From: Aplysia californica
Taxonomy: Eukaryota; Mollusca; Gastropoda; Aplysiida; Aplysiidae
NCBI RefSeq assembly: GCF_000002075.1
Contig: NW_004797367.1
Location: 1,191,851-1,255,850 of the forward strand
Direction: 5' to 3'
Length of the DNA stretch: 64,000 nucleotides
In this document: positions 31,365 through 44,028 of the stretch, one piece after another
How positions within the stretch are numbered: the stretch's first letter is position 1
How the letters are laid out: every line of letters starts with the position of its first letter
The notes under the pieces: generated by a model
Told to the model about the DNA's origin: nothing
What the model saw: only the letters and a program-made list of their open reading frames with translations
The model's database searches: none
Position numbers and translations under genes: made by a program

Positions 31365-32645
31365 GCATGTCAGTGACAAGGATTGAAGCTCTGTATTTTT
31401 CCACTGTTTTCCTTTCGTCGTTGGCGCTTCTCTGCCTGGTTGTTTCTGAGGCTTCTTTCCAGCAATATAGTTCTTTTCTTTATCATTTTCTCAATGTTTT
31501 CCTGTCCTCAGCTTTTTCTTCCCAGGTGCTGACATCAACTCCAAACTTAGATAGGCTGTTTTTGCAGGTTTCTTTGTATCTCAATCTTGGCCTCGTTCCC
31601 TGGGCAAGTTCTTCATAGAAAAGTTGCTTAGAAATCCGGTTGTCCTCCATTCTCTTGACACGGCCCAACCATCTCAATCTTTTTAAACACAGGATAGTTG
31701 TCATGCTCTGAGGTGAGCCTGGGGGAACACTTCCAACATTTGTAACCTTGTAACGCCATGAAATGCTTAAAATCTTGCGGCAGCATCTGAGACGGAAAAT
31801 TTTGAGGCCCTTTTCTTGTCTGCTGTATGAGATCCATGTTTCAGATCCATAAACGGGCGTGCTGAGGACACATGCTTCGTAAATCTTGATCTTTGTTTTG
31901 AAAGGTTTATCTTTGGTTTTCCCATGCTCGATTTGTCAGCCTTCCAAAAGCTGTTGCTGCTTTCCCTACCCTGATGTTGATCTCATCATCAAGTGATGTA
32001 GTAGAGTTGATGGTAGACCCCAGGTAACAGAACTTGTCCACTGTCTCATGTTCCTTGTCGTTCTGCCAAATACGGCTCCGCTCTGCATCTTCCTGAGTAA
32101 GGATGACTGTTTTCTTAACACTGATGACCAAGCTAAAGACCTTGCATGCTGTTGATAGGCGGTCCATCATTGTTTGTAGGATTGATTTACTGTGAGCAAC
32201 TAGAGCAGCAGTATCGGCGAAAAGAAGGTCTCGCACTCTCGTTTTCTTGATCTTGATCTTGGTCTTGGCCTTGAGTCGAGCAAGATTGAAGAGCGACCCA
32301 TCAGTTCTCCAGTGGAGGAAGACATCCCCTGGTGACTCTTTTAATGTGCGTTGCAGTAAAACAGCAAAATAAGCACTGAAAAGTGTTGGTGCTATGACAC
32401 AACCTTGCTTTACTCCGCTATTGATGTTGAAGCTGTTTGGTGTTGTACCATTAAACTGGATGGTGGCCTTCATTTATTTGTAGAATGAAATGATGAGCAG
32501 TAGCAGCTTTGGGGGACAGCTAATTTTTCCAAGCACCATGTACAGTCCTGATTTACTGACTGTATCTAAAGCCTTTGTCAGATCGACGAACACAGCATGT
32601 AATGGCAGTTGTTGCTCCCTGCATTTTTCTTGTACTTTACTTACT
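31365..32645 (-). mobile_element. Non-LTR retrotransposon (LINE) reverse transcriptase fragment, broken
   Basis: Minus frames show RT motif A (AVFVDLTKALDTV), motif B (NSGVKQGCVIAPTLFS), motif C as LLFADTAAL (the usual FADD is FADT), then FCYLGSTINSTTSLDDEINI and a C-terminal RLRWLGRVKRMEDNRISKQL. An in-frame TAA near 32475 and later frame changes break it. The 5' end is truncated near 32645, so no endonuclease domain remains. Clade not assigned. Confidence 0.85.
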
Positions 32646-32934
32646 TAAGTTTCCGATCCAGCGGCCATCTGGGTTCTAGCCCTTCAGCCCGATTTTTCTT
32701 GCACCAATGCAGCTACAAAAGCCTTTTAAAAAAACCTGTAAAATCCTTGACACAAGAAATTTCTTTTGTTGTGGCTTATTAAACATTAGTCTCTGAGTCT
32801 CAAGGGTTGTACTCTAGAGAGTTAAACAAACTTTTTGTGATTTTCTTCTTTCAAGGGACCTAGTATCGGGCAACTTCAACTGTTTAACCATCCAAAATGA
32901 GCTTCACAGTGAACACTGAAACTATTGATCTTTT

Positions 32935-33153
32935 TAGAAAAGGTATTTTTATATGCCCTCCTCAACACAGTTTATATCATATACAAGGTGGGCACGGTCT
33001 TCGACCCTGCCTAACAGGGCCAACCAGGGCTGAAAGGGATACAGCATCCCAGCAGAAAGACCAAAAATAGAAAATAAAAATTCTCCCCACTTGGGAATCA
33101 AACTCGGGTCTTCTGTTTGTCACAGCGAAGCATCTCACCACTACACTAAGGAC
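32935..33153 (-). mobile_element. SINE S2, reference copy, tRNA-Asp-like head
   Basis: On the minus strand the head reads TCCTTAGTGTAGTGGTGAGA (A box region) and GACCCGAGTTTGATTCCC (B box region) followed by GGGGAG, close to animal tRNA-Asp. The body includes TCTTTCTGCTGGGATGCTGT and the 3' part GGGCATATAAAAATACC. Head-bearing relatives at 22110, 24338 and 58650. Confidence 0.8.
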
Positions 33154-33537
33154 ACTGTTAAGTCATTCTCAGCAAAAGTGGAAATGTAAAGTGAACATTT
33201 TTGCATCCTAATCCATTTTCTTTTAACAAGAGGAATAACATACCAGATGTAATGATTTCCACCCACAGAAAATCAGCGGTTTGTTTTATATGACTTGAAA
33301 GTAGTGGCAAATTAGTCATCTTAACAAAAGTCAAGGGCTGATGAATAAAATTTATAATAAAATTAGTTTGTCAATCAACATCTGACAATGACCAACCTAT
33401 CTACAATTCAATTTGCAGTTGCTATGACGTCAAACATAAACAGGAAGCACAATCATATAAATTAATATAGAACATTGGCACAACTGGAAGTCATAAACAC
33501 AGTGTGACAAAATAATAAACATTGCAACAGTAAATAA

Positions 33538-34338
33538 AGGCCTGGTTACACGGAACAATAAATTGTACAAAAACTGGACGATCTAGCGATCACACGATAA
33601 ATCGTTAGGTGTAACCACAAAATTGTACAAAATTTGGACGATTGAACGATGGTTTGGGGACTCTGTCGAGAAACCAAGCGCTGCTTGATATTTTCCGTAA
33701 GATCATGTTCAGATTTGAGGGAGACGCTCTGTGACGTAGATTCACTTTGAAATTTGCCGCTGCGCAGAATTAAACTCAGGACTCAAAAGTTTTTAAATAA
33801 TTACCGAACGTAAAAACTGATTTCATATTCGGAATCAGCATCTCAGAAAAAGCAAAGTTGTTCGCAATGAACCTGATTTGGTGCGTTATTATGTATATTT
33901 CAGCAATTTTATTATTTAGTAGATCGTCAAGGGTAAAGCTGTGCATCAAGGTCACTTGGTTTGTTGCACATCTCTGCAGTCAAGTCAAAACTTCCGGTTC
34001 TACACACAACATGGTAGGCCTACAGTATGGCCACCCTTTTCTAAAGACTCTGTTCTGTTATATCAAAATGTACAGGGGAAGGGGGCTTCTGTGATCTAGA
34101 GGTAGTGTTTGCCTTTCATTCATTAGGTCCAGAGCTCGAAACCTTCACATAAAGAGCAGGCAAATCGCTGTCGTCGCAAAGAGACGTGGTGGCTTTTTGA
34201 CAAAGAATCTCCTCGATCGATAGAAAACTGGATGATAGATTGGAACGTGTAAACAGACAACACAGTTCGATGAAACGGACAGTTCTCTCATACAACGAAT
34301 CTGATACAATTTATCGTTGCGTGTAACCGGAGCTTAAA
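33538..34338. mobile_element. Putative TIR element, about 800 bp
   Basis: GCCTGGTTACACGGAACAAT, AAATTGTAC at the left and GATACAATTTATCGTTGCGT, GTAACCGGAGCT at the right are inverse; TAAAG flanks both ends as a possible 5-bp target duplication. No transposase frame. A tRNA-like stretch (GATCTAGAGGTAGTGT, GAGCTCGAAACC) sits inside at 34095-34140. Confidence 0.55.
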
Positions 34339-34421
34339 GCATGAAAAACACTGTACAGTATTGACAGCCTTCTACAGATTAGGTGCTATATAAATTAACA
34401 CTGCTATTGTTATTATTAATA

Positions 34422-35241
34422 CAGTGGAACTCGGATTCAACGAGGTCGCCGGGCTTGACCTAAAAGCTCGTTGAATCCGAGCGTTTGTTATAGCAAACAC
34501 TAGGTTTTGTGTAGATAATATGATTACAGGCACTGAGCAAGTAATGTATAAAGAGAATTCTCCAGTAGTGGCTGAAATGCCTGTATATTATGAGCTGTGT
34601 AAAAAAAAGATATTCGTTCAAATGCACACACCTGTTTCATCTCGATTGTTTACCAAAAAGTTGTGTTGCTGTGTAGAGCCTAGCATACGGCAACTTTTGA
34701 TTCCATAGACCAGCGCACAATTCATTACGTAGATCTACGTCAAGACTAGTTTATCATTGTAATAATGATCAGTTGCCAAGGGGAAAAAAGACTGTGACGC
34801 CTTTGTATCTGCGACGTTCAACGCCCGGACCGCTAGTGTCCCCTCCCCTCCCCGACACGCACACACAGCCACTTGTGTGCAGGCCTCCCATACAACCCCG
34901 ACACACGCCAGAGTAGACACGTGCACATGTGTTTGTATGAAAAAAGGCTGCTGATTGGTCGCATGCAATCAGCCAAGTGAATGATGGTTCTCGATGCAGG
35001 AGCAACGGATGGTTTCTGGGAATAAATAAAGTTCGTTCTGGGAGAAAAATGAGCAAAGCCACGTCTGCGGGGGCTGTTCACCCTGGAAGACCTCGTTGAA
35101 TCCGAGCTCGCAGATTCAAGTGCTGGTTGAATCCAGGTTATTTTTATTGATTTTAAAGAAGAAAAAAAACGGGGAATCTATCTCATCTCGTTGAATCCGA
35201 GTTCTCGTTGAATCCGAGCTCGTTGAATCCGAGTTCCACTG
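34422..35241. mobile_element. pogo/Tigger-like non-autonomous element with perfect 23-bp TIRs
   Basis: 820 bp with ends CAGTGGAACTCGGATTCAAC / GTTGAATCCGAGTTCCACTG, perfect over 23 bp, flanked by TA on both sides. The motif CTCGTTGAATCCGAG is repeated inside at about 34467, 35088, 35187, 35205 and 35219. No transposase motif; the open frames at 34735-35081 (minus) are not recognisable. Confidence 0.85.
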
Positions 35242-35552
35242 TACTATCATTATCAACAAAAAGAAAAAAAAATGCATATAGCTGGCCACATGAAAAGAAA
35301 ATACACAATCCTTGATTTTCAGATGACATGAAATATAAAGACGAAAACAAGAACAGGCTACGCTAAGCTAAGCTAAGGTCCCCCCCCATCCCCCCTGCAA
35401 GACAATACCCGGCTCGCACCAGATGTACTATCAACCAAACCCAAAGAGGTTGTCATATATCTGACTGCACGCAGCAGACTGCTGCCCTCCACAGGGGGCC
35501 AGCCATAGAAGAAGTAGAAAAAGAAGAAGAAGATGAATATTTTTCTTTCGTA

Positions 35553-35640
35553 AGAGTTTTACGGCACTTGCAACACAATAAGGTCATATAAGTGCCGAAG
35601 ATTAGAGGTGTTACAAGGAGTAACAAACACAGAGGAGGAG
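35553..35640 (-). repeat. Interspersed repeat R1, 3' half
   Basis: GTAAGAGTTTTACGGCACTT to AGGAGTAACAAACACAG, then a (GAG)n microsatellite at 35634-35674. Confidence 0.75.
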
Positions 35641-35875
35641 GAGGAGGAGGAGGAGGAGGAGGAGGAAGAGGAGGCCACTTGCTATATTAGGTAAAGCTAC
35701 TGGCTCTGTTACCTCATATTAGTATTATTAGGGAAAAAAATTTTGAAGGACTTTTTGCATATCAGTTAACAGTAATTACTAAAAAAAAATTTTTAAGGGT
35801 ATAAATCTATCTATTAAGTTAGTATACAAGAGCTAGGAGAAGAAAAATAAATTCAATTAATTAATGCAAAATACT

Positions 35876-36062
35876 ATTGGAACTATCCAAGACGACCACC
35901 CATTGTAGAGGAGAAAAGTGATTCTCTGGGACAGGCGGATGTCTTGGACAGAGCCAGTTTAACTACAGCAAGAATAAAGAGGCAAGGGAGGAAGTGGGAA
36001 GTGGTCATTTGTACAAGTGATTGTCTCGGACAGGTGGCAGTTAGAGCAGGTTTGACTGTACA
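35876..36062. mobile_element. Decayed Tigger-like MITE
   Basis: CCAAGACGACCACCCATTGT at the left and GGACAGGTGGCAGTTAGAGC, AGGTTTGACTGTA at the right match 63360-63540 in reverse. The AGGTTTGACTGTA end recalls Tigger termini. Confidence 0.5.
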
Positions 36063-39000
36063 TATACATTTGAACAACTAAGCTTGCGTGGGAGTGAGAA
36101 TGAATGCGAGAAGGAAGAAGAACAAAATAGAAAGAAATGGGGTCGAAGCCGGAAGAAAGAAACCAAATTTCTGAACACAAACAACACCAGTCATGCAAGA
36201 TCTAATCAACTGCAGAATATTGTCTCTGTCACAAACAATCCATTGAAGTCCAAATTTTGAGAATTTTCTATTTTTTTACCCTCCCAAAGCTCTATCAATG
36301 ACGCACCTTTCAACATCACCAAAATGCAGTTCAACACATTGCCACCTCATCTCGCTGATTGGCAATGTTTACCACCCAGGTACTTTGGATTTTCCCCAAA
36401 ATATGATGGCAAAGTAAACATGCTGTGGTCAAGACTTACTATTTTCTTACTTTCAATGATTCTTAATTGGAACAACAAAACAAAAACTACTTATTTGTCT
36501 CTGGTGTAAAAAGTATCCGAATGGACTTAAGTGGATCGCTTGCGAAACCAACGATATGCGGCTAGCCATGCATCCATCACAAGGAGTTCAAAATGACACA
36601 TGGCAGAGTTTTACACATAGCGATCAATATGTAAGGATACATATGTATGAATGTGAGGGAATGCATGCCCTACACATGTGAATCTCTGCAGCGTGTAAGT
36701 GTGAGTGTGAAAAGGGGACACAGATGAGTACGCGAGTATGTGTGCTGACGCAGCAATCCTAAGATAACTGCAGTATTCAAATTGTTGTCAATTATAAGAT
36801 GTTTTTTCACACACATGATCTTGATAAATTAGCAGGCAGGCTGCCACAACCCTGTCCATCAGTGCTTACACCGCAGGCTGAGTGGGACACAGTGCCCCAA
36901 CACAAGTGGAGATTCTGCATCCTGATTCCCCGAGAGGTGAGAAATTGTTCTCAAACTTCTTTGTAAGTCTTTCTGCTGGTCGTATCCCTCTCAGGCTGGG
37001 TTGGCCCTACTCTACGGTATCGAATAAATGGGGGGGAGCAAAAAAAATTTTTTTTAAGGGGGAGGGGGTGATGGAATTTTTTTTTTTTAAAGGGGAAGGG
37101 GGGCAGGCGGGGGTTGGTGGCACATTCCACCTCGTACTAGTAGGAACAAATCTGTTTTATTTCTCCTTCAGTGAATCAAAGAACAAGAGATCATGAAATT
37201 ATAGTGATTTTAGTAAGTTAATGTGACAACTTTTCTCATTTAGGAACAAACTAGTTTCGTTTAAAAATATAGATTTTATGTTTCACATGATCGTCGGTCG
37301 CAGCAAGGTGAAAAATAATAAACGGGGGGTGCACAAAAAAATTGAAAAATAATAAGCGGCGGGGGACACTAATTTGATACCTTAGAGTAACAGACAGGCT
37401 GAGAAACCTTCTTCTTCTTCTTCTTCTATGGCTGGCCTTCTGAATGGTCTAAATTGTGTCAACTGGGCTGAGAAGTATTTACATGTTTTTTTGTTAAGTC
37501 TAGTAGGCTAACCACTAGACTACCGGTGTCTCCTATAATAATCAATGCTCTGTGGAGCTGTAAGTGGTGGTGAGAGAGAGAGACAAGGCGCAGGGAAAAT
37601 CCATGGCAAACAATGACCCACAATTCAGACTGTCATGCTCCCCCAACCCACCCAACAACCCTTATCTTAGACATCTCTTAACCTCTTCACTACCTTGCCC
37701 AAAACAGTCAACGGCAGGTGAACAAGATTTATAACTTTTTTTAAAAACCAGTTTGTCCATCAATATCGAAAGATGACCATATCGTCAGAGGAGAATTGGT
37801 CGCTTTTAAGGACAAGGGGTTAACGCATATTTCGGGGGTTTCCAGAAATCTTGACCAACACCAAAAGAGGGCATTGCCCTACCTATAGGAGAAGTTTGGT
37901 TTCATTGGTGTGTATATTTGTTTGGTTATAGAGAAAACTCTTCTTGTCTTTTAAATAAACTGAACAAGGGGCAAAAACTTTACCTTCGATTTTCTCAAAA
38001 CAGCATTTTTCGGGATAGCCCCCTTGTGCTTAAAAGCGACCAAATATTTGTGAGGCATGCTGACGAAATGAGTTTCATTTCAGATTTGGCCCTTTGGAAA
38101 TAGAATCGTCAACTTCATACAGGGAGAATCTGTACAATTTAAAATTAATGCCATAATAAAAGACAGGTTAAGCTTGAAGAAAATGGAATCGATTAAAAAC
38201 CTACTTATTCAACTTAACCCCAGTGCCAATTTTAAACTGATACCTCCAATCGTGGATTGCAAAAAGTAACTCATTTTGTCAAATGCTTCACATACTTAAA
38301 AGAAAAAAAAAAGAAAGTATTAAAATGATTTGTGGCTTTTGCGATCAATGAGACCACTTCTGGTGGGGAAGAGTTTGTCACAAGAGCACTTATGAATCAG
38401 ATTAGAAACCTTGGAAAAACATGATAGTCTGAACCATGCAGAAGTAGGCAGCAGACAAACTTCAACAAAAAGACGAAAAAAAGCATTATATCTGAGCAAC
38501 AACACTGAACTATTATGGTGTGCGTGTGTACGTGTTTGCCCGAATGTGTGTCATATGTACCATTCGCTCTTGTCTAATAGGCCGCAACTCTGTTTTAATC
38601 CTTGAATGGAGAGAAGGAGCAAAAACAATGCTTGTGAACAGAAAGCTAAAAAATGATTAAATATGTTTTAAAAAATAAAACAAACATACATATACATGAC
38701 AAAAGCAAACACAAATTCACTGGAAGTAAATCTGCCTGCAATAGTGAGGTTGATGTCACTGAAGAAGTTATACAATTTCTTCCTAAGGCACTCCCCCCCC
38801 CCCCCCCCCAAATGACAAGATGAAGCCAATATGGAATTTAGCTGAGATAAAAACTTAAAAAAATAGTTTAACAAAACTTCACTGATTAAGAAAAAAGTCA
38901 CAAGAATCAAACGCTTCAGAGACATTTCACGGACCTCAGCTCAGCAACAATCTCAGATACACAAAATATTTTTTTATCTTTCAACCCCAAGCTTTCAACG

Positions 39001-40299
39001 CTTTCCTTACAAAACAGACCATAGTATTTCACAGGCAAGAGCCGCACAATCTACAGGGTGGTACTGGTAATCTTCAAAAGGAAAGATGAAACACATTGCC
39101 ATTCAACCATTTCCAAAACAAACAAATGAAAGAAAGGGGGACAAAAACAGCTAAGGTTGTGCCATTTCCCAAGAATCTCCTAAATGAAGATGAGGGAAGA
39201 GGGAAACCTGCTACATGTACCACCAGCGAGTCAACATCGTTCAACTTCTGAATTAATAAAATAAAGAAAATAACCACGTTCAGACAAGTTAAGAAACAAC
39301 TTCTTTTTAACCAAACAATTCCAGGGTAGAAAAACAAAAGGAAAACAACTCAAAGCTATCATTTTAGTCTACAGGAAAGGGGGAGTGGTGGCTGATTCAA
39401 TGCAGGGAGAAATCTAAACAGAGGACCAAAAATAAACGGAAGACTCTATTAAGATCTGACCACGAAATGCTGTTAAGGATTTAAGAGAAACTGAGACAGC
39501 AAAACCCCAAATGAAAGAAGAAAAAATCTAAGCTTCTTGAACAGTAGTTTAAAACAGAGGAAACTTTAAAACAACAAAACAATTTCACTGCAACCTCCCA
39601 AAAGCCTTACAAGGAGATGAAAACTGCTAGAAATTAACACTTAGGCATCGCAAACCTCAAACATGAATTGACCCTTTAGAGTCACAAACCTCAAACACCG
39701 AAACAAAATAAACAGGAAAAAGATAGGCTGGCCAAACGGTCCCACCGAGAACAGCTATGTCGCTACAACTTAAGAAAATAAGTTCAAATAATTTCAAATA
39801 CAAATATAAACAGACAAACACTAAGGGTGGTGTGACAGACCTAGGTCGTAACGATTTAAAAGCAAAACTAAAATGTGTCAAAAATTCAGTCCATAAAAAA
39901 TATACTTCATAAAAGAAAGAGACAAATTTCTAAAAAGAAGCAAGAACAAAAAAGTAACATGACACCAAAAAAACAAAAACAACTAAACTTGATTAAAAAT
40001 TAGCACAACTGGGGATTTTTTTTTTAATCAACCAAAACATGACAAAAAACACCCAAAAATATATTGAGAAACGTTGCACATCAATACATGACCAATCCAG
40101 TCAAGCATGAGTGTTCAAAACTGAAAGATGGGAGTTTTTAAAAAGAAGCTCTTATCAGTACAAGACCGACTTGTTTGGGCAAAACAAAAAAGATTTAGCC
40201 GGGGCTTTGAGCTTGCAATTTCTGAGAAAACCTTTTCAATTCCGACTCACCTCCACACTTCCTATTTGTGGTCAGGGCGCAGAAATTTAGTTTTAAGTT
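36063..40299. other. Stretch without a recognised gene
   Basis: A-rich + strand. Holds a foldback scrap at 36572-36625, a diverged S2 copy at about 36805-36960 and a C homopolymer near 38798. No frame with a recognisable domain; R1 copies resume at 40300. Confidence 0.55.
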
Positions 40300-40480
40300 T
40301 TAGTAAGAGTTTTACTGCACTTGCAACATAAATAGGTCATTTTTATAAGTGCCGAAGATCAAGTGTTATTGGAGAGTAAAATACAAAGAATAGGAGGAGG
40401 AGAGATAAAGAAAGACAGTAGATGTTTGATAGGAGAGAAGGAGCAAGCCACACAAGAGTGCCCACCAACCACCCACAATG
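40300..40480 (-). repeat. Interspersed repeat R1
   Basis: TAGTAAGAGTTTTACTGCAC to GCCCACCAACCACCCACAA. An R2 copy (40585-40665) joined to an R1 part (40680-40800) follows. Confidence 0.8.
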
Positions 40481-41629
40481 CGCAAAAATGAGTATCAAAG
40501 AAGAAAGGAAAGGCAAGAAAATGACATTCTGATTTGATTTTAAGTTTTGTTAAATTGTTAAAGAAAAAAGCAAATCAACGAAACTCAATTAGCGCAGGTT
40601 AAAAGCAAGAAAAACAGACAGGAACAATATCGGGAAAGAAAAGCAGTAGGATCTACCAGTGGCACAATTCGACGACCCGTATTATGATTGTACACTTCAA
40701 ACATGCTGAAGATTTGAAGTGTTACAAGGGAGTAACAAACACAAAAGAGAAGGAGCAGAGATAAATGGACAATAAATGTTTGATAGGAACAGAGCAACAC
40801 CTCAGATCACATGCATCATTGCCTTACCAGCTTAACTAAAGTATTGGTCAAAACTAAAGAGAAGACAGAGAAATGAAAGAAAACATACTAAAAAGAAACA
40901 AACACAAATAACAACTTTATCAAAATGAATTAAACACGATCATAATAGAAAAAAATCTGACCATGCAAATAAGTAAATTCAAAGTACAAATAAAACACAA
41001 GAAATATGGAGAATACTCAGAAAACCACTCTCTTTCAAAACAAAACAATTTCTTTCGACAAGGGAAAACAGTTAACCCTCGTAAAATTTTAATGCTTTTC
41101 CCCCCGAACCCTTGAAGAAAAAAATACCAAAGGCTGCAACCTCAAGAAAAATGCGAAAAGCACACACAAAAATGGTACACATCAAATGAAAGTGACTGTC
41201 TGTCGTGAGAAATCAGAGTGTTTACATTTTATTTAATTCATTAATGTATTCCATTCTTAAAACAGTGTGACAGAAATAACAATGCACCAGAATAAGAGAC
41301 TACTCTCAGACAAACGCCTGTTGTTTCGAGCGATAAAAGTTCGCAAGAGATACACCTCAGCCTCAGGAGGGAAACTTATCTCCAAGCTGTCCACCTATCC
41401 TCTTTTAGTCTCCACACTGCTGCTTTCAGCTTGCCGTCACAACACCATAGTCCTAGGCCACTTGTCAAAGCCATGTACCGTAGAATGTTACATGAAGTAG
41501 TCAAAATGTGTTTTGCTGCACCACAGCAGGCAGTAAATTATGTTCCAATTACATCAGCCAAAAGTGCTTCTGTCTCTAAAGTTTGTCCATATTGGGTTGT
41601 TGTTTTTTTCCTTCCTTTCTATCTTTGGC

Positions 41630-42120
41630 AGAATGAAATAGAAGAAACAGAAAAGTGGTTCCTTAGGAGACTGCTGAGAACTTCTTGGAAGGACAAGAAA
41701 TTAAATGAAGCAGTACTTGAAGAAGCCCACATGAGCAACTAACTCATAGAAACAATCAGGAAAAGTCAAATGCAGTTTCTGGGACACTTGAATAGACATA
41801 CAGTCCTTGAGCAACTAGCTTTCACAAGAAAAATTGAAGGTAAACGAGGCAGGGGTAGACCCAGAGCAACTTGCTTGAAAAGCCTAAACAGATGGGTGGC
41901 GGGGAAAGATCAGGATAAAGTAGCTTCTTTTGGAGCACTCGAGCTAAGGAATGAATGAAGAATAATGATCACTGATGTCTGTCGCAGATCTGTCACTTAA
42001 TGATGACAATGATGATCTTTGAGAGCATCCCACGGGAGTAATGAACGGGAGACAAAGATCGCCGGTCCGTTTCAGATCTGGCACTTTATGAGGATGATGA
42101 TGATGATCTTGTGAACAGTG
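41630..42120 (+). mobile_element. LINE 3' end fragment
   Basis: Frame reads EIEETEKWFLRRLLRTSWKD, then after an in-frame stop near 41740, MQFLGHLNRHTVLEQLAFTR and KIEGKRGRGRPRATCLKSLN. This is the usual ORF2 C-terminus of non-LTR retrotransposons. The tail to about 42120 has GATGATGATGATC. Fragment only. Confidence 0.75.
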
Positions 42121-42589
42121 TGTAATAAAAGAGGCAAAACATCCTTTTTGCCATTTGTATTGCTGTGATTGTATACCTACAAGGTCTTCTTCATCTCTCT
42201 CTCTCTCTGTTCTCTTCTTCTTTTCCTTGCTACCTCGTTCTACAGTCAAGTCTGAAACCATGGGTCGAGTTGACTTGTTCCCCCTTGACCCATCCCCTTT
42301 ATCCACCTCAGTTTTCATTTCGGAACACGTTTTAAACTTTAAGATTTTTCAACCACATACTTTCCATCCATCTTGAATTTGTTTTTCCTTTTCTTTTTCT
42401 CCCAGTCCTGCTCAGTGTTGGAACCTGAGATTAGAGGTACAGGGGGCCAAGCCTTCTTCCCATTCATCAACTCTGTCCTCATCTCTTTTTCCCCACTGGC
42501 TCCTGTAACTGGACGACTGCCAACTTTTCATGCCAAAAATAAAGACTCTATCAATGAGGCAGGTTCAGATGGCGGGCATGTGCCAAGTA

Positions 42590-42905
42590 AACCCCTCCCA
42601 ACCCTTTACATACACTTTTCTGACTTCAATAGATTCAAGCTAATCAAAGCTGACCAGCGACAATAAGAAGAAGAAATATCTTGTAAAGTTCTCTCCAATC
42701 AATGTATGGGTTTCGTTCTCATTAGCTTGCAAATCTGGTCTTTAAAGCACATAACTTTTCTTTAGCATTAGTGAGGAAAAATACTAGATAACAATATGTA
42801 TTTTCGCGATGCGAAAACGTACTTCCATACTCAGACCCTCAAAACCATATGAAATAATATTTATGCACATATGATATAATATTTATGCGTATTGGTTGGC
42901 TGCTT
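42590..42905 (+). repeat. Dispersed repeat X, longest copy
   Basis: Contains ACACTTTTCTGACTTCAATA, GTTCTCTCCAATCAATGTAT, GCTTGCAAATCTGGTCTTTA, CATACTCAGACCCTCAAAAC and GTATTGGTTGGCTGCTTTG. Partial relatives: 61378-61560 (first half), 62850-63035 (second half) and 53030-53335. Class unknown. Confidence 0.6.
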
Positions 42906-43670
42906 TGGTAATGATTCATTCAAACTTTTTAATTAATCTATCACCTGTCTTTTTTCTTTTTCTTCACGTTTTTTTTGCAAACAGTTCTGACACAGGAGTC
43001 GGCCATATGTCTCTCCAACAAATTTATCAAAGCACTTTTTACAACCATCAACCAACAAGGGATAAGGGGATGATTGATTTGTCTGTAAGGCAAGTCCTAT
43101 CTGTCACACATTCTCCTACAGCAACATGAGAAGAACAGATGCTTTCAACAACCTTTTTTGTTTAGTTTACTTACTATAAGCTGGGACGATTCTCATGAAC
43201 AAATTGTATTCTCAGACATACTTTTTTAATTCACCCAGCAGAGCTCCCAGTGACAAACTCTTCAAGAAAGGACAACAGTTGAACAGAATTGGAATCTAGA
43301 ATTGTTTGATCAAGGGCACCTTACGACTAGATCAGCTACAACTGCGCTCTCAGCTGCGCTCTCTTTCTCTTTAGAGTGACTTGGATTTACTCCAGGAACA
43401 AGGTTCTTTTCTCCCATTCACAACACGAGACATATTGGAAGCACCGATTCTCCTCACTAACACCTTTTTATTTCTGGCACTACGTTTGTTCCAGGAACAT
43501 TTTACTCTTGATATACCTGTAACCTTATCAGCAGTACATCCTCAAGGTTATCCGGGTAGGTAGGAAAGCATCAAGCAATACCTCCGGCTGAATTGAAAGA
43601 AAAATCAGCGTAACCAACTCTCTCCACAACCTCTTTGTTTACCACGGCTTCTTCTACAGCAGCAAACTCC
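42906..43670. other. Stretch without a recognised gene, NTE 3' flank
   Basis: Includes TTTATT at 43467-43472, which is AATAAA on the minus strand, about 550 bases past the NTE stop: a possible poly(A) signal of low certainty. Confidence 0.35.
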
Positions 43671-44028
43671 TTGATAATAAATGATAAATAAATAGCATTT
43701 GTATAACCCATAACCCCGCTCAACAGCAAGCTCTATATCTACACTCCTTACAATATACATAATTGCTCCAGCAGACATTAGAACACTCAAATACATTTTT
43801 GGCTTCTAAAAAAATATACAGTGTAAGCAGCTGGAAAAGTGCTAAAACACTAACACACTGACAAGATCTTTTACTGTCTATGGCCGGATACCCATTCACA
43901 CCTGAGTCAAGTGAGTAAAATTTGTGTAAAATATGCGTTTCCCAAGGACACAACACTGAGCCCCTGACAAGGTTCCAAACCACAAAGTTTTGATTGCAAG
44001 CCCAACAACCTAACCACTAGATCACCGA
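43671..44028 (-). mobile_element. SINE S1 copy overlapping the NTE stop codon
   Basis: In NTE sense the copy starts TCGGTGATCTAGTGGTTAGG (A box region). It has TGTGTCCTTGGGAAACGC, CAGGTGTGAATGGGTATCC and CAGTGTGTTAGTGTTTTAGC, and ends ACAAATGCTATTTATTTATC. It lies in the sense direction of NTE and supplies the last three codons, the stop and the start of the 3'UTR. Confidence 0.8.

Noticed and set aside
34095-34140. tRNA gene candidate (GATCTAGAGGTAGTGT...GAGCTCGAAACC)
   Set aside because: No acceptor stem or full cloverleaf; at most a tRNA-derived SINE relic inside a TIR element.
34735-35081. Overlapping ~80-97-residue minus frames as a transposase of the pogo-like element
   Set aside because: No DDE or helix-turn-helix motif, too short, and Cys/Gly-rich low-complexity character.
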